NCBI GenBank assembly: GCA_934654805.1
Contig: CAKUGW010000004.1
Location: 1 to 51,447, forward strand
Reading direction: 5' to 3'
Source of the DNA: an uncultured Kiritimatiellota bacterium
GTDB lineage: Bacteria > Verrucomicrobiota > Kiritimatiellia > RFP12 > UBA1067
DNA: 51,447 bases
Within the stretch, counting starts at the first letter, position 1. The number at the start of each line of letters is the position of its first letter. This document shows positions 19,059-27,416 of this stretch, piece by piece. Under the pieces are notes generated by a model. That model did not search any database and was not told the origin of the DNA. It saw nothing but the letters and a program-made list of their open reading frames with translations. A program made the position numbers and the translations under genes.

Positions 19059-20402
19059 TCACTTCCCGCCTCGTTCAGGTTCGGCGCCGAAGAGATCGAG
19101 TTCCTCCGCCGGCACATTCCGCAGCGCAATGCCCCGCCGTACCGCATAGACCGCCGCCGCGCCTGCGCCAATGCCCGTCGCCATCGCATTGCCCATCACG
19201 CGGCATGACGCCAGCGCCTCATGCGATGCAGAGAGGCACCGTCCGCAAAACAGCAACCCCTCGACCTTCTTCGGCACAAGCGCACCATACGGGATGTCAT
19301 ACGGCTTCACGCGCCGCGCACCCCCGGTCGCGCTCTCGCCGCGCCCATGCGCCTGTCCACCGCCCGCCGGATTGTGGATGTCAATCACGAACGAGCAGTT
19401 CCGCGCAATCGCGTCCGTACGCTTCCGCCCCGTCAGCACATCCTCCGTCGTCAGGCGATCAACGCCCTCGAACCGCCGCGTCTCGCGTACGCCGACGACC
19501 GCCGGCATCTCGACGATCTGTGCCTTCTCGTAGCCCGGCACCCGACGGCGCAGGACGTCCAGCACCTGAAACGCCTGCTTGCGGCAGACGATCTCCGCCC
19601 GCGTGCGGTCGGACGACTTCGCGCCGTCAAGGCCGCAGATCTGCGTCGCGTTGACGACCGTCATCGTCTCGTCCGGCGCCCAATAGAGGCGAATGACCGA
19701 GACCTCCAGCGGCAGGTTGCCGGCGGCGATCTCTTCGGCGACGATGGACTCCCACGTCCGGCCGCCGATCTTCTGCTCGCGCGCCTGTTCCTCCGAGACG
19801 GCGATCAGCCGCCGACCGGGCGCGATGCCGCCGACCGTGAACATGACGCTCATCGGCTGGACGAGTCCGTCGCCCGTGCGCCCCTGCTCATACGGGACGC
19901 CCGCCGCCGCCGCGACAACGCCGTCACCCGTCGCGTCAATGACAGCCTTCGCACGGAAGACGCGCCGCCCCTCGGCCAGATTCACCTCCAGTCCGACCAC
20001 GCGATTGCCGTCCATCACCGGCCCGATCACGTCCGCGTGCAGAAGAACGTCCGCACCGGCTTCGGTCAGCGCGTCGTAGGCCAGCACGTCCGCGCGCGCA
20101 AAGTCGACGGTCTTGCCCATCGCAAGTCGCGCGGCGAGCCGTCGCACGACGGGGCTGTCGACGGAGAACGAGAACGGACTGACCATCGCCTGAACGGCCA
20201 TGCCGCCGAGACGACCAGACTTCTCCAGGACGAGCGTCTTCGCGCCACGTGCCGCCGCCATGTAGCCCGCGCCGATGCCCGCCGGCCCGCCGCCGGCGAC
20301 AATGACGTCATACGTTTCCCCGCCCGTCACCGCACCAACCGCAGCAAACACCGAGCACGCCACCGCCATGGCGGCAATCAGAAACGCAATCAATCGATTC
20401 AT
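19059..20402 (-). CDS. Exported FAD-dependent oxidoreductase (FAD_oxidored family)
   Basis: 447 residues with signal peptide (MNRLIAFLIAAMAVACSVFA) and the Rossmann motif VIVAGGGPAGIGAGYMAA directly after it. The glycine-rich GRLGGMAVQAMVSPFSF and the C-terminal GLLFCGRCLSASHEALASCR belong to the 'FAD dependent oxidoreductase' group common next to glycosidases in PVC bacteria and Bacteroidota. The reaction is not known; oxidation of a sugar or polyol is a guess. AGGAGG lies 6 nt before the ATG. First gene of the glycan cluster. Confidence 0.8.
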   Translation of the reverse strand: MNRLIAFLIAAMAVACSVFAAVGAVTGGETYDVIVAGGGPAGIGAGYMAAARGAKTLVLEKSGRLGGMAVQAMVSPFSFSVDSPVVRRLAARLAMGKTVDFARADVLAYDALTEAGADVLLHADVIGPVMDGNRVVGLEVNLAEGRRVFRAKAVIDATGDGVVAAAAGVPYEQGRTGDGLVQPMSVMFTVGGIAPGRRLIAVSEEQAREQKIGGRTWESIVAEEIAAGNLPLEVSVIRLYWAPDETMTVVNATQICGLDGAKSSDRTRAEIVCRKQAFQVLDVLRRRVPGYEKAQIVEMPAVVGVRETRRFEGVDRLTTEDVLTGRKRTDAIARNCSFVIDIHNPAGGGQAHGRGESATGGARRVKPYDIPYGALVPKKVEGLLFCGRCLSASHEALASCRVMGNAMATGIGAGAAAVYAVRRGIALRNVPAEELDLFGAEPERGGK

Positions 20403-20533
20403 AAGTTACCTCCTGTTCCTTGTTGTTAAATGAAATGTTTTAACACAGAGCCGCTTCGTGGGGCAAGGAGAGCGTCGCGAGAGGCTGGCTTCGCGCCTCT
20501 TGCGAACTGTTCTTGCACCCTGCATATCCTTTT

Positions 20534-20620
20534 AACGCAAAGTCCGCAAAGGCTTTTGACGCCAAGTCCGCAAAGGTCTTCGCGTTCTTTGCGTCTCTCC
20601 CCTCTGCGTTCTTTGCGTTT
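20534..20620. repeat. CGCAAAG-word hairpin
   Basis: Left arm AACGCAAAG-TCCGCAAAGG repeated with a 9-bp period; right arm TTCTTTGCG, TCTGCG, TTCTTTGCGTT in inverted orientation. About 87 bp. Confidence 0.75.
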
Positions 20621-20679
20621 AAACCACAAGAGGTCTAAAGGGGCAGCGAAGTCGACAGAAATACGCGAAGCAAATCTCC

Positions 20680-20698
20680 CTGTCGCCTCCTGTCGCCC
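20680..20698. repeat. CTGTCGCC word pair
   Basis: CTGTCGCCTC directly followed by CTGTCGCCC. No inverted partner was found, so it may be half of a decayed hairpin. Confidence 0.55.
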
Positions 20699-20737
20699 AA
20701 CCGTAGGCCGCTCTGTGTTAAAACCAACCCTTCGACA

Positions 20738-20809
20738 GGACAAACAGGACGCACAAGACACCCAGGACACCCACCTTGCGCGAAACCGTCCCCTGCGTCC
20801 TGTCTGTCC
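20738..20809. repeat. AGGAC-word hairpin
   Basis: Left words AGGACAAAC, AGGACGCAC, AAGACACCC, AGGACACCC (9-bp period) and right arm TGCGTCCTGTCTGTCC; the 16-bp arms at 20738-20753 and 20794-20809 pair at 15 of 16 positions. Confidence 0.8.
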
Positions 20810-20840
20810 CATTCGTCCTATCATTCAGTTGATTCCTCTC

Positions 20841-23747
20841 TTACCGCAGGAGCAGCAGCACGCCGGTGTCGGCCTTGAGCGACGACAGCACCGTCGAGCC
20901 GAGCGCATCCGCCGTGAAGACGAAGTCCGAAAGTCCCGTCTCGCCCGTCACATAGCGCACCACGCTCTCGCCCGCCGTCAGCGACTCCGCCGCCACGCCA
21001 TCGCGCGTGACCGCACACGTCGCGCCGTCCGCAACCGTCGCCTTCAGGAAGTAGGCGCCATCCGCGCGGCCCGCACGGCCAACCGTCGCCGCGAGCGACG
21101 CCCCTGCCGGAATCGCCACGCCGTCGTCGACCAGTTCCACCGCCGGATCAACCGCCGTGACGACGAACCGCTTGCCGATCTTCTTCGTGTAGAGCGGACG
21201 CCAGTCGGCCTCGACCGCGCCGACGTCCAGCCGGTTGCCGTTCATCACGCGCGGATTCCCGTAGACGTCAAGATCGCCCCACTTCGCCGCATCGTAGAAA
21301 GCAGCCCCCGCCGCATCGACCGCATCGTTCGCGCCAATGACCGGCGCCAGATTGCCATCAACCGACAGATCGTCCGAGACGATGCTGCTCGCGTCCACCG
21401 TGGGCTTGTTGTCGGCAACTTTCGCCAGATTCGCCGCCGTCTTCGTCGAGAGGACGCAGTTGGTGAACACCAGTGACGAACCACTGGCCGTCTTCGAGCC
21501 GAGAATCAGGCAGTTGCTGATCTCTTTCCCACTGACAACCAACCAACTGCCGTCCTTATTCCCGTTCGTCTCAGAATTGTCCGCGCCGAACGTGCAGTTG
21601 AGAGCCGCCGCATCGTAAAGCGTCGCCCATCCCTTGTTGCGGTCGATAAGGCAGTTGACGAGGCGACAGCTCACGCCACCGTTGCCGCGTGCCGCCGGAC
21701 CGTTGCCACTCTGGATAATGCTGTTCTCCAAGAATTGGACGCGGTTGTAGACGCCGAAGAATCCGCCGCCGCCACGTCGCGCGACGCAGTTCGAGATGAC
21801 GCAGTCCGTGACGACCGCCAGTTCGGCTTCCGTGCCGTATTCAGCCAAGACACCGCCGCCGTGGAAGTCGTCGTCGTCGTCGTTGTTGACCGAACTCGTG
21901 CCCACATCCGTGCGCCCGCCCGTCAGCGTAAAGCCCGTGAGGCGCGAACCTTTCGCGAGCGCGACGCAACGGACAGCGTTCGGCCCGCAGCCCTTGTTTG
22001 CCGCCTCTGCCGACGGATCTTCCGCACCGACAATGAACGTCTTGTCCGCGCCCGCACCGATGACGGACACGCCCGCCGGCACGACGGCGCGTGCGGCGTG
22101 CGTGTAGGCCGTGCTACCGACATTGCCAAACCGCTTCGTCTGCGTCATCGTCTCGTTGTCGTAGACGCCCGCCTTCACGTACACGGTTGCAAATGCGCCC
22201 GACGGCACGGCCTTCAGCGCAGCCTGGAGGCTCGCATACGGCGCGTCTTCCGTCCCATCCGGCGTTTCAGCCGTGGACTCGCGATCCACTGTGAAGACGG
22301 CGGCATTGAACGCTGGCTTGAGCGTCAGCGTCTTGCCGACAGTCGGCGCCACGAAGACGAACGCACCGTCCGCGTTCGCGTAGCGGCGCATCGTGTCCGC
22401 TCCCGACGCGGCAAACGAATGAAGCCCTTTCTTCGCCGCCACCAGTCGTGCGCCAGACGGGTCATGCGTGACCGTGACAATTGTGTGGCCCTCCATCGTG
22501 CGAATATAGCCGAGATTCTTCGACGACACGAGGCACACGCCATTGAAGAAGTAAAACCCATAATCCGTCGTTGGCGCAAATCCCGATTTTCGGTCTGCCG
22601 AATCAGTCGATGACATGCCACCCTGTCCGGCAAACGTGATCGTGCCGCCCGTCGGCGTGACGACTTCCTGCGCACAGCCGAGGCTCACGGATGTCGTATC
22701 GACCGCATGGCCGTAGAAGTCAAGGTTGCGATACGCTTCGGGAATCTGATCAAGGAACGTGGCATCGCCTTTGCCGATAACAGCCGTCGCGTCCTCGTGG
22801 AGGCGATAGTCGACAAGCGGCGGCGCCATAAAGAGGTCATAGCCGGGATTGAAGACGCATGCCCCGTTCGTCGTCGAAGTCGTGTCCGCACTCCCCTTGT
22901 TGAACGCACAGTTGTACCACTGGGCCGCCCCCGAATCCTTCCACCAGGTTTCTGCGAAGAGGCAGTTGTAGCCAATCACGTTTGCGCTACCGCTTCGGTT
23001 GAAGCAATAGCCGTCCGCAAACGTGCAGTTCACGAACGTCGCCGCGTAAGTAAGGGGGGAACTGCTGTAATGTCCTGTGAAAAGGCAGAATGCCGCGAGA
23101 CAGCCGCGCACGTCAGGATATTGCTCGATCGCCTTGTTCCCATGCACCCATGTGCGCACGAGAAGGCAGTTGCCGTGACTGGACGCTCCATCCGCCCCGT
23201 AGCGCACTGCGCCTGCACGTCGCGCGACGTTGTTGGAGATGATGCAGTCCACGATGACAATGCCCTTCTTGCCATTGACCGCATAGACGCCACCGCCATT
23301 GTTTTCGGGCTCATCATTCCCTGACGACGTGTTGTGCGTCGCGCCGCCCGTAAGCGTCAGGTTCGAGACGACAACGTTGTCCGCGTTGATGCCGAGACAG
23401 CGGACGGCGTTCGCGCCGCACCCGAGGCCCTTGTCGTCAACCTCTTCCGTCGCGTGCGCACCCTTGATGACCGCCCCTTCCTTCGACTCGCCGACAAGCG
23501 CGAGGGACTTCGCGACGTAGACGCGGTTCGACATCGGCGTCGAGAAGCCGTCCAGCGCACCGCCCGCGTCATGGATTCCGTTTCGGATGAAGACGGTATC
23601 GCCTTCGCTTGCCGCATCCACGGCCGCCTGGATCGTGAAATACGGTCCGTTGAGCGTGTCGACGACCCGCGTGTCGGCCACAAGCCGCACGACCGCCACG
23701 GCAAAAGCAGCTCCGAAAAACGCCTTAACTGCAAGGTTTGTGTTCAT
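20841..23747 (-). CDS. Secreted right-handed parallel beta-helix protein with two duplicated halves
   Basis: 968 residues with an N-terminal signal segment (AFFGAAFAVAVVRLVA). The sequence is two related halves, each opening with a pectate-lyase/pectin-esterase-like lead (YFTIQAAVDAASEGDTVFI; PYASLQAALKAVPSGAFATV), then GCG(A/P)NAVRC, LTLTGG/FTLTGG, GGGV and DCIISNNVARR/DCVISNCVARR repeats typical of a beta-helix. An acidic run NNDDDDD lies in the second half, perhaps for calcium. The tail ends LSSLKADTGVLLLLR, a hydrophobic-basic end that could be a sorting signal. No catalytic site can be assigned; a surface glycan-binding or lyase role is possible. Confidence 0.72.
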   Translation of the reverse strand: MNTNLAVKAFFGAAFAVAVVRLVADTRVVDTLNGPYFTIQAAVDAASEGDTVFIRNGIHDAGGALDGFSTPMSNRVYVAKSLALVGESKEGAVIKGAHATEEVDDKGLGCGANAVRCLGINADNVVVSNLTLTGGATHNTSSGNDEPENNGGGVYAVNGKKGIVIVDCIISNNVARRAGAVRYGADGASSHGNCLLVRTWVHGNKAIEQYPDVRGCLAAFCLFTGHYSSSPLTYAATFVNCTFADGYCFNRSGSANVIGYNCLFAETWWKDSGAAQWYNCAFNKGSADTTSTTNGACVFNPGYDLFMAPPLVDYRLHEDATAVIGKGDATFLDQIPEAYRNLDFYGHAVDTTSVSLGCAQEVVTPTGGTITFAGQGGMSSTDSADRKSGFAPTTDYGFYFFNGVCLVSSKNLGYIRTMEGHTIVTVTHDPSGARLVAAKKGLHSFAASGADTMRRYANADGAFVFVAPTVGKTLTLKPAFNAAVFTVDRESTAETPDGTEDAPYASLQAALKAVPSGAFATVYVKAGVYDNETMTQTKRFGNVGSTAYTHAARAVVPAGVSVIGAGADKTFIVGAEDPSAEAANKGCGPNAVRCVALAKGSRLTGFTLTGGRTDVGTSSVNNDDDDDFHGGGVLAEYGTEAELAVVTDCVISNCVARRGGGGFFGVYNRVQFLENSIIQSGNGPAARGNGGVSCRLVNCLIDRNKGWATLYDAAALNCTFGADNSETNGNKDGSWLVVSGKEISNCLILGSKTASGSSLVFTNCVLSTKTAANLAKVADNKPTVDASSIVSDDLSVDGNLAPVIGANDAVDAAGAAFYDAAKWGDLDVYGNPRVMNGNRLDVGAVEADWRPLYTKKIGKRFVVTAVDPAVELVDDGVAIPAGASLAATVGRAGRADGAYFLKATVADGATCAVTRDGVAAESLTAGESVVRYVTGETGLSDFVFTADALGSTVLSSLKADTGVLLLLR

Positions 23748-23830
23748 TTCCTGATGTCTTTTTGGATTTCGCCGGGAGAGTGGCGGTCAACTCCGCATCG
23801 ACACGCCCTTCTCCCATGTAAGCGATGCAG

Positions 23831-23860
23831 AGTTTACCACACCACGAGCATCTGCGTCAA
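23831..23860 (-). promoter_or_regulatory. Promoter of the beta-helix gene
   Basis: TTGACG (23855-23860), 18-bp spacer, TAAACT (23831-23836), leaving a leader of about 80 nt before the ATG at 23747. Confidence 0.6.
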
Positions 23861-24042
23861 GCCATTTCGTCTGTTTTGCGCAAAAATCTTCGTCTATTCT
23901 GCGAACCACTTGCGGCCATGCTGACGCGCGCGCCGCCCGCCATCTCCGGCTTCAGCGCCGCAGGCTTCTTGGCAAGAGTCGCAGACGCTTCCTCCCCGAT
24001 TCGTGAAGATTCGTGGACAGCACATCTGTTTTCACTTCGTTT

Positions 24043-24131
24043 TCAGGCACAATAAATGAAGAGGTCGCGAAAGTCGCAGCCCGCAGCGCCTTGAGATTGC
24101 GCCCGCCAAATTTTCCGCCTGTAATTCTCAT
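24043..24131 (-). pseudogene. Relic of rsmD (start plus motif I region)
   Basis: The first 44 nt from ATG 24131 match the start of rsmD at 24821 with two mismatches (both encode MRITGGKFGGRNLK). Directly after, in another frame, comes CDFRDLF, like the CDS's SDFLDLF of SAM motif I. The piece between is missing, so this looks like a truncated and internally deleted copy. Confidence 0.65.
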
Positions 24132-24275
24132 TTCCCCTGCGGCGCATGGAACAGACCTGAAAACGCAGTTGGGGATCGAATGACCCACGCGGAGAAACGG
24201 AGAGACGACAAAACGGTCGAAAAGCGTGGGGACAGGCCCCGAAGGCGTCTTCTCTCCCTTCGCTCGTTTCCAGCA

Positions 24276-24821
24276 TCAGACACGCCGCCAGATGCAGAGG
24301 CGCGTCTTGCCGTAGGTTCGGTCGCGCAGGAGATCCCAGCCCGGCGTCTCCTCCGCGCGCTGCACGGCCGTCATCTCCGCGACGAAGTGTCCGCCGGGCC
24401 GCACGACGCCGCGCGCGGCGAGCGTCGCCAGGACCTGCGCATACCCCTTCTCTTCACCGAGCGCATACGGCGGATCGGCAAAGGCGATCGAGAACCCCGG
24501 CCCCGCATACGTCGCGAGATAGCGGTAGCAGTCGGCGGCGATGACGGCCGCATCCTGTCCGACCGCACCCAGGTTCTCGTTCAGGACGGCGAGGTGCCGG
24601 CGGTTCTGCTCGACGAAGGTCGCCGACCGCGCGCCGCGCGACAGGGCCTCCAGTCCGACCGCACCGCAGCCCGCGAAGAGGTCGAGGAAGTCGCTGCCAG
24701 CGATTTCGGGCGCGAGGATGCTGAACAGCGCCTCGCGCACGCGATCCTGCGTCGGACGAATCGCGTCCGACTTCGGCACCTTGAGATTCCGCCCGCCAAA
24801 CTTTCCGCCTGTAATTCTCAT
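24276..24821 (-). CDS. rsmD: 16S rRNA (guanine-966-N2)-methyltransferase RsmD
   Basis: Methylates G966 of 16S rRNA during 30S assembly. 181 residues, a normal length. Starts MRITGGKFGGRNLK, then RPTQDRVREALFSIL, motif I LDLFAGCGAVGLEALSRGA with the SAM-binding glycines, motif II FVEQN, and the catalytic DPPY near residue 117. All family landmarks are intact. Its promoter -10 box (TATAAT, 24880-24885) lies about 60 nt upstream. It is downstream of the LysM gene and has a short duplicated relic downstream. Confidence 0.95.
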   Translation of the reverse strand: MRITGGKFGGRNLKVPKSDAIRPTQDRVREALFSILAPEIAGSDFLDLFAGCGAVGLEALSRGARSATFVEQNRRHLAVLNENLGAVGQDAAVIAADCYRYLATYAGPGFSIAFADPPYALGEEKGYAQVLATLAARGVVRPGGHFVAEMTAVQRAEETPGWDLLRDRTYGKTRLCIWRRV

Positions 24822-24879
24822 TTAGATTTCTCTCACGAATCGTCACCGTCTCAACCGTTCCCGATGATGACTGGTGCGG

Positions 24880-24885
24880 ATTATA
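24880..24885 (-). promoter_or_regulatory. -10 box of the rsmD promoter
   Basis: TATAAT followed by CCGCA, similar to the other extended -10 sequences of the window. The -35 region is not recognisable. Confidence 0.65.
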
Positions 24886-24945
24886 CCATAGTCCGGCGAC
24901 AAGGCCAGGGTGAAGCCCGAATGGCCGAAGCGCAAACTCCCCTTC

Positions 24946-25827
24946 TCACATCTCCGAGATGAGGACGCTCGAACCGACGGGCATCAGCAGGTCGATCTCC
25001 GTCTGGTCGGATGCCTTGAACGAGACGCCGAGCGACCGCCAGAACGCCAGCGCCCCCCGCGGCAGCTCGTAGGCGCCCGCCTTGCCCGTCGGCGCCTTCG
25101 CGAGGTCGTAGCGCTTGAAGAACTTCTCCTTCAGGAGCAGGTCGGCCGTCCGCGCCCGCCGGTGGACGACGAGCGTGAAGCGCGGATGATCCATCACGAA
25201 GACCTTCGCGCCGAGCCGGATCTTCTCGACGTTTCCGCCGTTCAGCCGCGCGAACGAGGCGAACGTCGAGCCGTTCTCCGCCGCGAGGCGCGTGGCGGTG
25301 TCGCCGCGCCGCACCTCGACCTGCCGCACCCAGAGCGGCGTTTTCCTCTCGAAGAGCCGCCTCATGTTCAGGACGCCCAGCCGACGCGCGAGCGCGTCGT
25401 CCAGGTCGGCCGCCGGCGAGCCGGGCAGCGCGCGGATCTGCTCGATGGTCGAGACGGCCATCTCGACGTCGCGGCGGCGCTCCGCCTCCTCCAGCCGCAG
25501 CAGGAGGTTGCGGACGCGCGCCGGACGCTTCTCCGTCACGGCGCGGCGGACGACCGGCCCGATCGCGGGCGGCGGCTCGTCCGCCGCCGGACGCGCCGCC
25601 GGCACGGGCAAGGACGGCGGCGCGACGGCCTCCGCCTCGTCCGCATTGCGCGGGAACTCCGCCGCGTCCCGCGCCGCCGCCGCGCGGTAACGCCGCACGA
25701 GCGTCACGGAGAACGAGACGAGCGCGACCAGGCCGACCAGAACGAACACCCAGCCCAGGCCGGACGGCTTGCGCTCGTCCTGTCGGGGATTCCACTCAAG
25801 GCCGTACCTGCCGCGATTGAGCGACAT
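24946..25827 (-). CDS. Membrane-anchored LysM domain protein
   Basis: 293 residues. One transmembrane helix near residues 24-42 (LGWVFVLVGLVALVSFSVTLV) with a basic flank, a Pro/Ala-rich linker, an alpha-helical stretch (LLRLEEAERRRDVEMAV), then a LysM-like domain (VRRGDTATRLAAENGSTFASFARLNG, about 170-215) followed by RLGAKVFV. LysM binds peptidoglycan or chitin, so a cell-envelope role outside the membrane is likely. It follows yajC by 6 bp and probably shares its transcript; the function is not otherwise known. Confidence 0.75.
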   Translation of the reverse strand: MSLNRGRYGLEWNPRQDERKPSGLGWVFVLVGLVALVSFSVTLVRRYRAAAARDAAEFPRNADEAEAVAPPSLPVPAARPAADEPPPAIGPVVRRAVTEKRPARVRNLLLRLEEAERRRDVEMAVSTIEQIRALPGSPAADLDDALARRLGVLNMRRLFERKTPLWVRQVEVRRGDTATRLAAENGSTFASFARLNGGNVEKIRLGAKVFVMDHPRFTLVVHRRARTADLLLKEKFFKRYDLAKAPTGKAGAYELPRGALAFWRSLGVSFKASDQTEIDLLMPVGSSVLISEM

Positions 25828-25833
25828 CGCCCC

Positions 25834-26166
25834 TTACTTCTTCTGCGGCTCCTCCGTCGGGACGACGCCCGAGACGCAGCTGCGCGCGATCTCGACCGTG
25901 GTGCCGGGGCAGATCTCGACCTTGAACGTCTTCTCCGTCGCCTCCTGGATCGTGCCCATGAGGCCGCCCGCGAAGACGATCTTCGCGCCCGCGCGCAGTT
26001 CCTCGATCATCTTCCGGCGCTCCTTCTCCTTGCGCTGCTGGGGCCGGATCATCATGAAGTAGAAGATCGCGAGGATGAGGAGCATCGGGACGAGCATCCC
26101 AAAGCCGCCGTTCTGGGGAGCGGGCGCGGCCGCCGCCGCGTCGCAGATCATCAGTGCTGTGTTCAT
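25834..26166 (-). CDS. yajC: Preprotein translocase accessory subunit YajC
   Basis: 110-residue single-pass membrane protein of the SecDF-YajC complex that helps protein export. The helix GMLVPMLLILAIFYFMMIRPQQRKEK with the conserved IRPQQ ending is the family hallmark; LRAGAKIVFAGGLMGTI is the cytoplasmic beta domain. It lies 112 bp after tgt, an order (tgt-yajC) common in bacteria; secD/secF are not in the window. A heptamer array sits in the gap before it. Confidence 0.95.
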   Translation of the reverse strand: MNTALMICDAAAAAPAPQNGGFGMLVPMLLILAIFYFMMIRPQQRKEKERRKMIEELRAGAKIVFAGGLMGTIQEATEKTFKVEICPGTTVEIARSCVSGVVPTEEPQKK

Positions 26167-26213
26167 TTTTCTGTTTTTTCCTTTCGGTTGTGGGTTATGA
26201 AGAAGAAATCGCC

Positions 26214-26255
26214 TGTCCGTCCTCTGTCCTCTGTCTTTCGTCCTCTGTCCTCCGC
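26214..26255. repeat. Six-heptamer array between tgt and yajC
   Basis: TGTCCGT, CCTCTGT, CCTCTGT, CTTTCGT, CCTCTGT, CCTCCGC in direct succession, 42 bp. Same period, number and internal pattern of variants as the array inside gltD, though the words differ. Confidence 0.8.
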
Positions 26256-26278
26256 CCTTCCTCCCCCTCGGGAAGCCG

Positions 26279-27379
26279 TCAGTTCCTGTAGGCCCTGACC
26301 TCGGCGAGGAAGTCGGCGAACGTGCCGTTCGCGAGCGATTCGCGCATCTCGCGCATGAACTCGTTCAGCCGCCAGACGTTGTGGATCGTGAGCAGGCGAA
26401 GGCCGAGGATCTCGCCGCAGTTCAGGAGGTGGCGCACGTAGCTGCGCGAGAAGTTGCGGCAGCAGTAGCAGTCGCACCCCTCCTCGACGGGGCCGGGGTC
26501 GAACGCCCACTTCGCGGCCTTGATCGCGACGTTGCCCTTGCGCGTGATGGCCGTGCCGTGCCGCGCGATGCGCGTCGGGATGACGCAGTCGAACATGTCC
26601 ACGCCGCGCGCGACGCACTCGGCCATCTGGTGCAGGACGCCGAGGCCCATCACGTAGCGCGGACGGTCCTTCGGCAGGTACGGGACGCTCGCCTCGACGG
26701 CCTGGTACATGAACGCCTCCGGCTCGCCGACCGAGACCCCGCCGACCGCATAGCCGTCGAAGCCGATCTTCACGAGCTCTTCCGCGCAGTGGCGGCGGAT
26801 GTCGTCGTAGACGCCGCCCTGCACGATGCCGAAGACCATCTGCCCCTCGGCGTGCGGCTCGTCCTTCGACCGGCGCGCCCAGCGGATCGTCCGCTCGACC
26901 GACGCCTCGGCGCGCGCGCGGTCGCAGGGGTACGGCAGGCACTCGTCGAAGACCATCGCGATGTCGGAGCCGATCGTGCGCTGCATCGCCATCGACTCCT
27001 TCGGGCCGAGAAAGAACGCATGCCCGTCGAGATGCGACTGGAAGTGGCAGCCCTCCTCGGTGAACTTGCGCATCTTCGCGAGCGAGAAGACCTGGAAGCC
27101 GCCGGAGTCCGTGAGGATCGGGCCGTCCCACCGCATGAACCTGTGCAGCCCGCCGGCGGCGGCGATGACCGCCGGCCCCGGCCGCAGCATGAGGTGGTAG
27201 GTGTTGCCGAGGACGACCTGCGTCTTCAGCGCGACGAGGTCGCGCGGCTCCAGCGCCTTGACGGTGCCGAGCGTCCCGACGTCCATGAACACGGGCGTCT
27301 CGACGACCCCGTGCGCGGTCGTCAACCGCCCCAGCCGCGCCGCCGTGCGCGCATCTTCCTTTAGTACCTGAAAATTCAC
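26279..27379 (-). CDS. tgt: tRNA-guanine (queuine) transglycosylase Tgt
   Basis: Exchanges the guanine at position 34 of GUN-anticodon tRNAs for preQ1 in queuosine synthesis. Start chosen at GTG 27379 (VNFQVLKED), giving 366 residues; an upstream ATG at 27460 would place the promoter inside the gene. Motifs: DSGGFQVFSLA, VFDECLPYP, GIVQGG, GGVSVGEP, nucleophile Asp in FDCVIPTRIARHG, and zinc ligands CDCYCCRNFSRSYVRH. The GTG has no Shine-Dalgarno sequence and sits 7 nt after the -10 box, so the mRNA is probably leaderless. Confidence 0.95.
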   Translation of the reverse strand: MNFQVLKEDARTAARLGRLTTAHGVVETPVFMDVGTLGTVKALEPRDLVALKTQVVLGNTYHLMLRPGPAVIAAAGGLHRFMRWDGPILTDSGGFQVFSLAKMRKFTEEGCHFQSHLDGHAFFLGPKESMAMQRTIGSDIAMVFDECLPYPCDRARAEASVERTIRWARRSKDEPHAEGQMVFGIVQGGVYDDIRRHCAEELVKIGFDGYAVGGVSVGEPEAFMYQAVEASVPYLPKDRPRYVMGLGVLHQMAECVARGVDMFDCVIPTRIARHGTAITRKGNVAIKAAKWAFDPGPVEEGCDCYCCRNFSRSYVRHLLNCGEILGLRLLTIHNVWRLNEFMREMRESLANGTFADFLAEVRAYRN

Positions 27380-27386
27380 GGCGCGT

Positions 27387-27392
27387 ATTGTA
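27387..27392 (-). promoter_or_regulatory. -10 box of the tgt promoter, leaderless arrangement
   Basis: TACAAT followed by ACGCGCC and then the GTG start codon. With a normal -10 to start-site distance transcription would begin at or within a base or two of the start codon. It overlaps the 5' side of the sequence downstream of the mgtC-like stop. Confidence 0.65.
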
Positions 27393-27416
27393 CCAAAAAA
27401 CGCTGCGCAGGTGTTT

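Larger units (their letters stand above)
20437..20724. repeat. Outer inverted repeat of a nested element
   Basis: GTTTTAACACAGAGC at 20437-20451 and its exact complement GCTCTGTGTTAAAAC at 20710-20724. It encloses the elements at 20534-20620 and 20680-20698. Its left arm is followed by a GC-rich stretch ending TTGCGAACTGTTCT, a phrase also present at 12706. Confidence 0.75.
20403..20840. other. 438-bp gap made of nested hairpin elements
   Basis: No gene is supported here. The gap holds an outer 15-bp inverted repeat enclosing a 9-bp-word hairpin and a CTGTCGCC word pair, then a second 9-bp-word hairpin up to the stop of the beta-helix gene. Most of the 438 bp is accounted for by these elements, listed separately. 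Confidence 0.75.
23748..24275. other. 528-bp gap: promoter, word fragments and an rsmD relic
   Basis: Besides the beta-helix promoter it holds a TTCAGCGCCGCAGGC fragment at 23951-23965 matching hairpin-element ends, the word pair GATTCGTGAA-GATTCGTGG (23998-24016), an rsmD relic (24043-24131), CGGAGAAA-CGGAGAGA words near 24190 and GTGGGGACAGGCCCC (24226-24240). No intact gene. Confidence 0.65.

Noticed and set aside
20534..20620. CRISPR array
   Set aside because: Repeats are 7-10 bp words with inverted partners and no regular spacers; no cas genes are present.
20430..21476. Plus-strand frame starting in the nested repeat region
   Set aside because: Its N-terminus is translated hairpin repeat and the rest is antisense to the beta-helix gene.
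21860..21895. GTC/GTT trinucleotide run as a microsatellite
   Set aside because: It encodes an acidic NNDDDDD stretch in the beta-helix protein and has no inverted partner or longer word structure.
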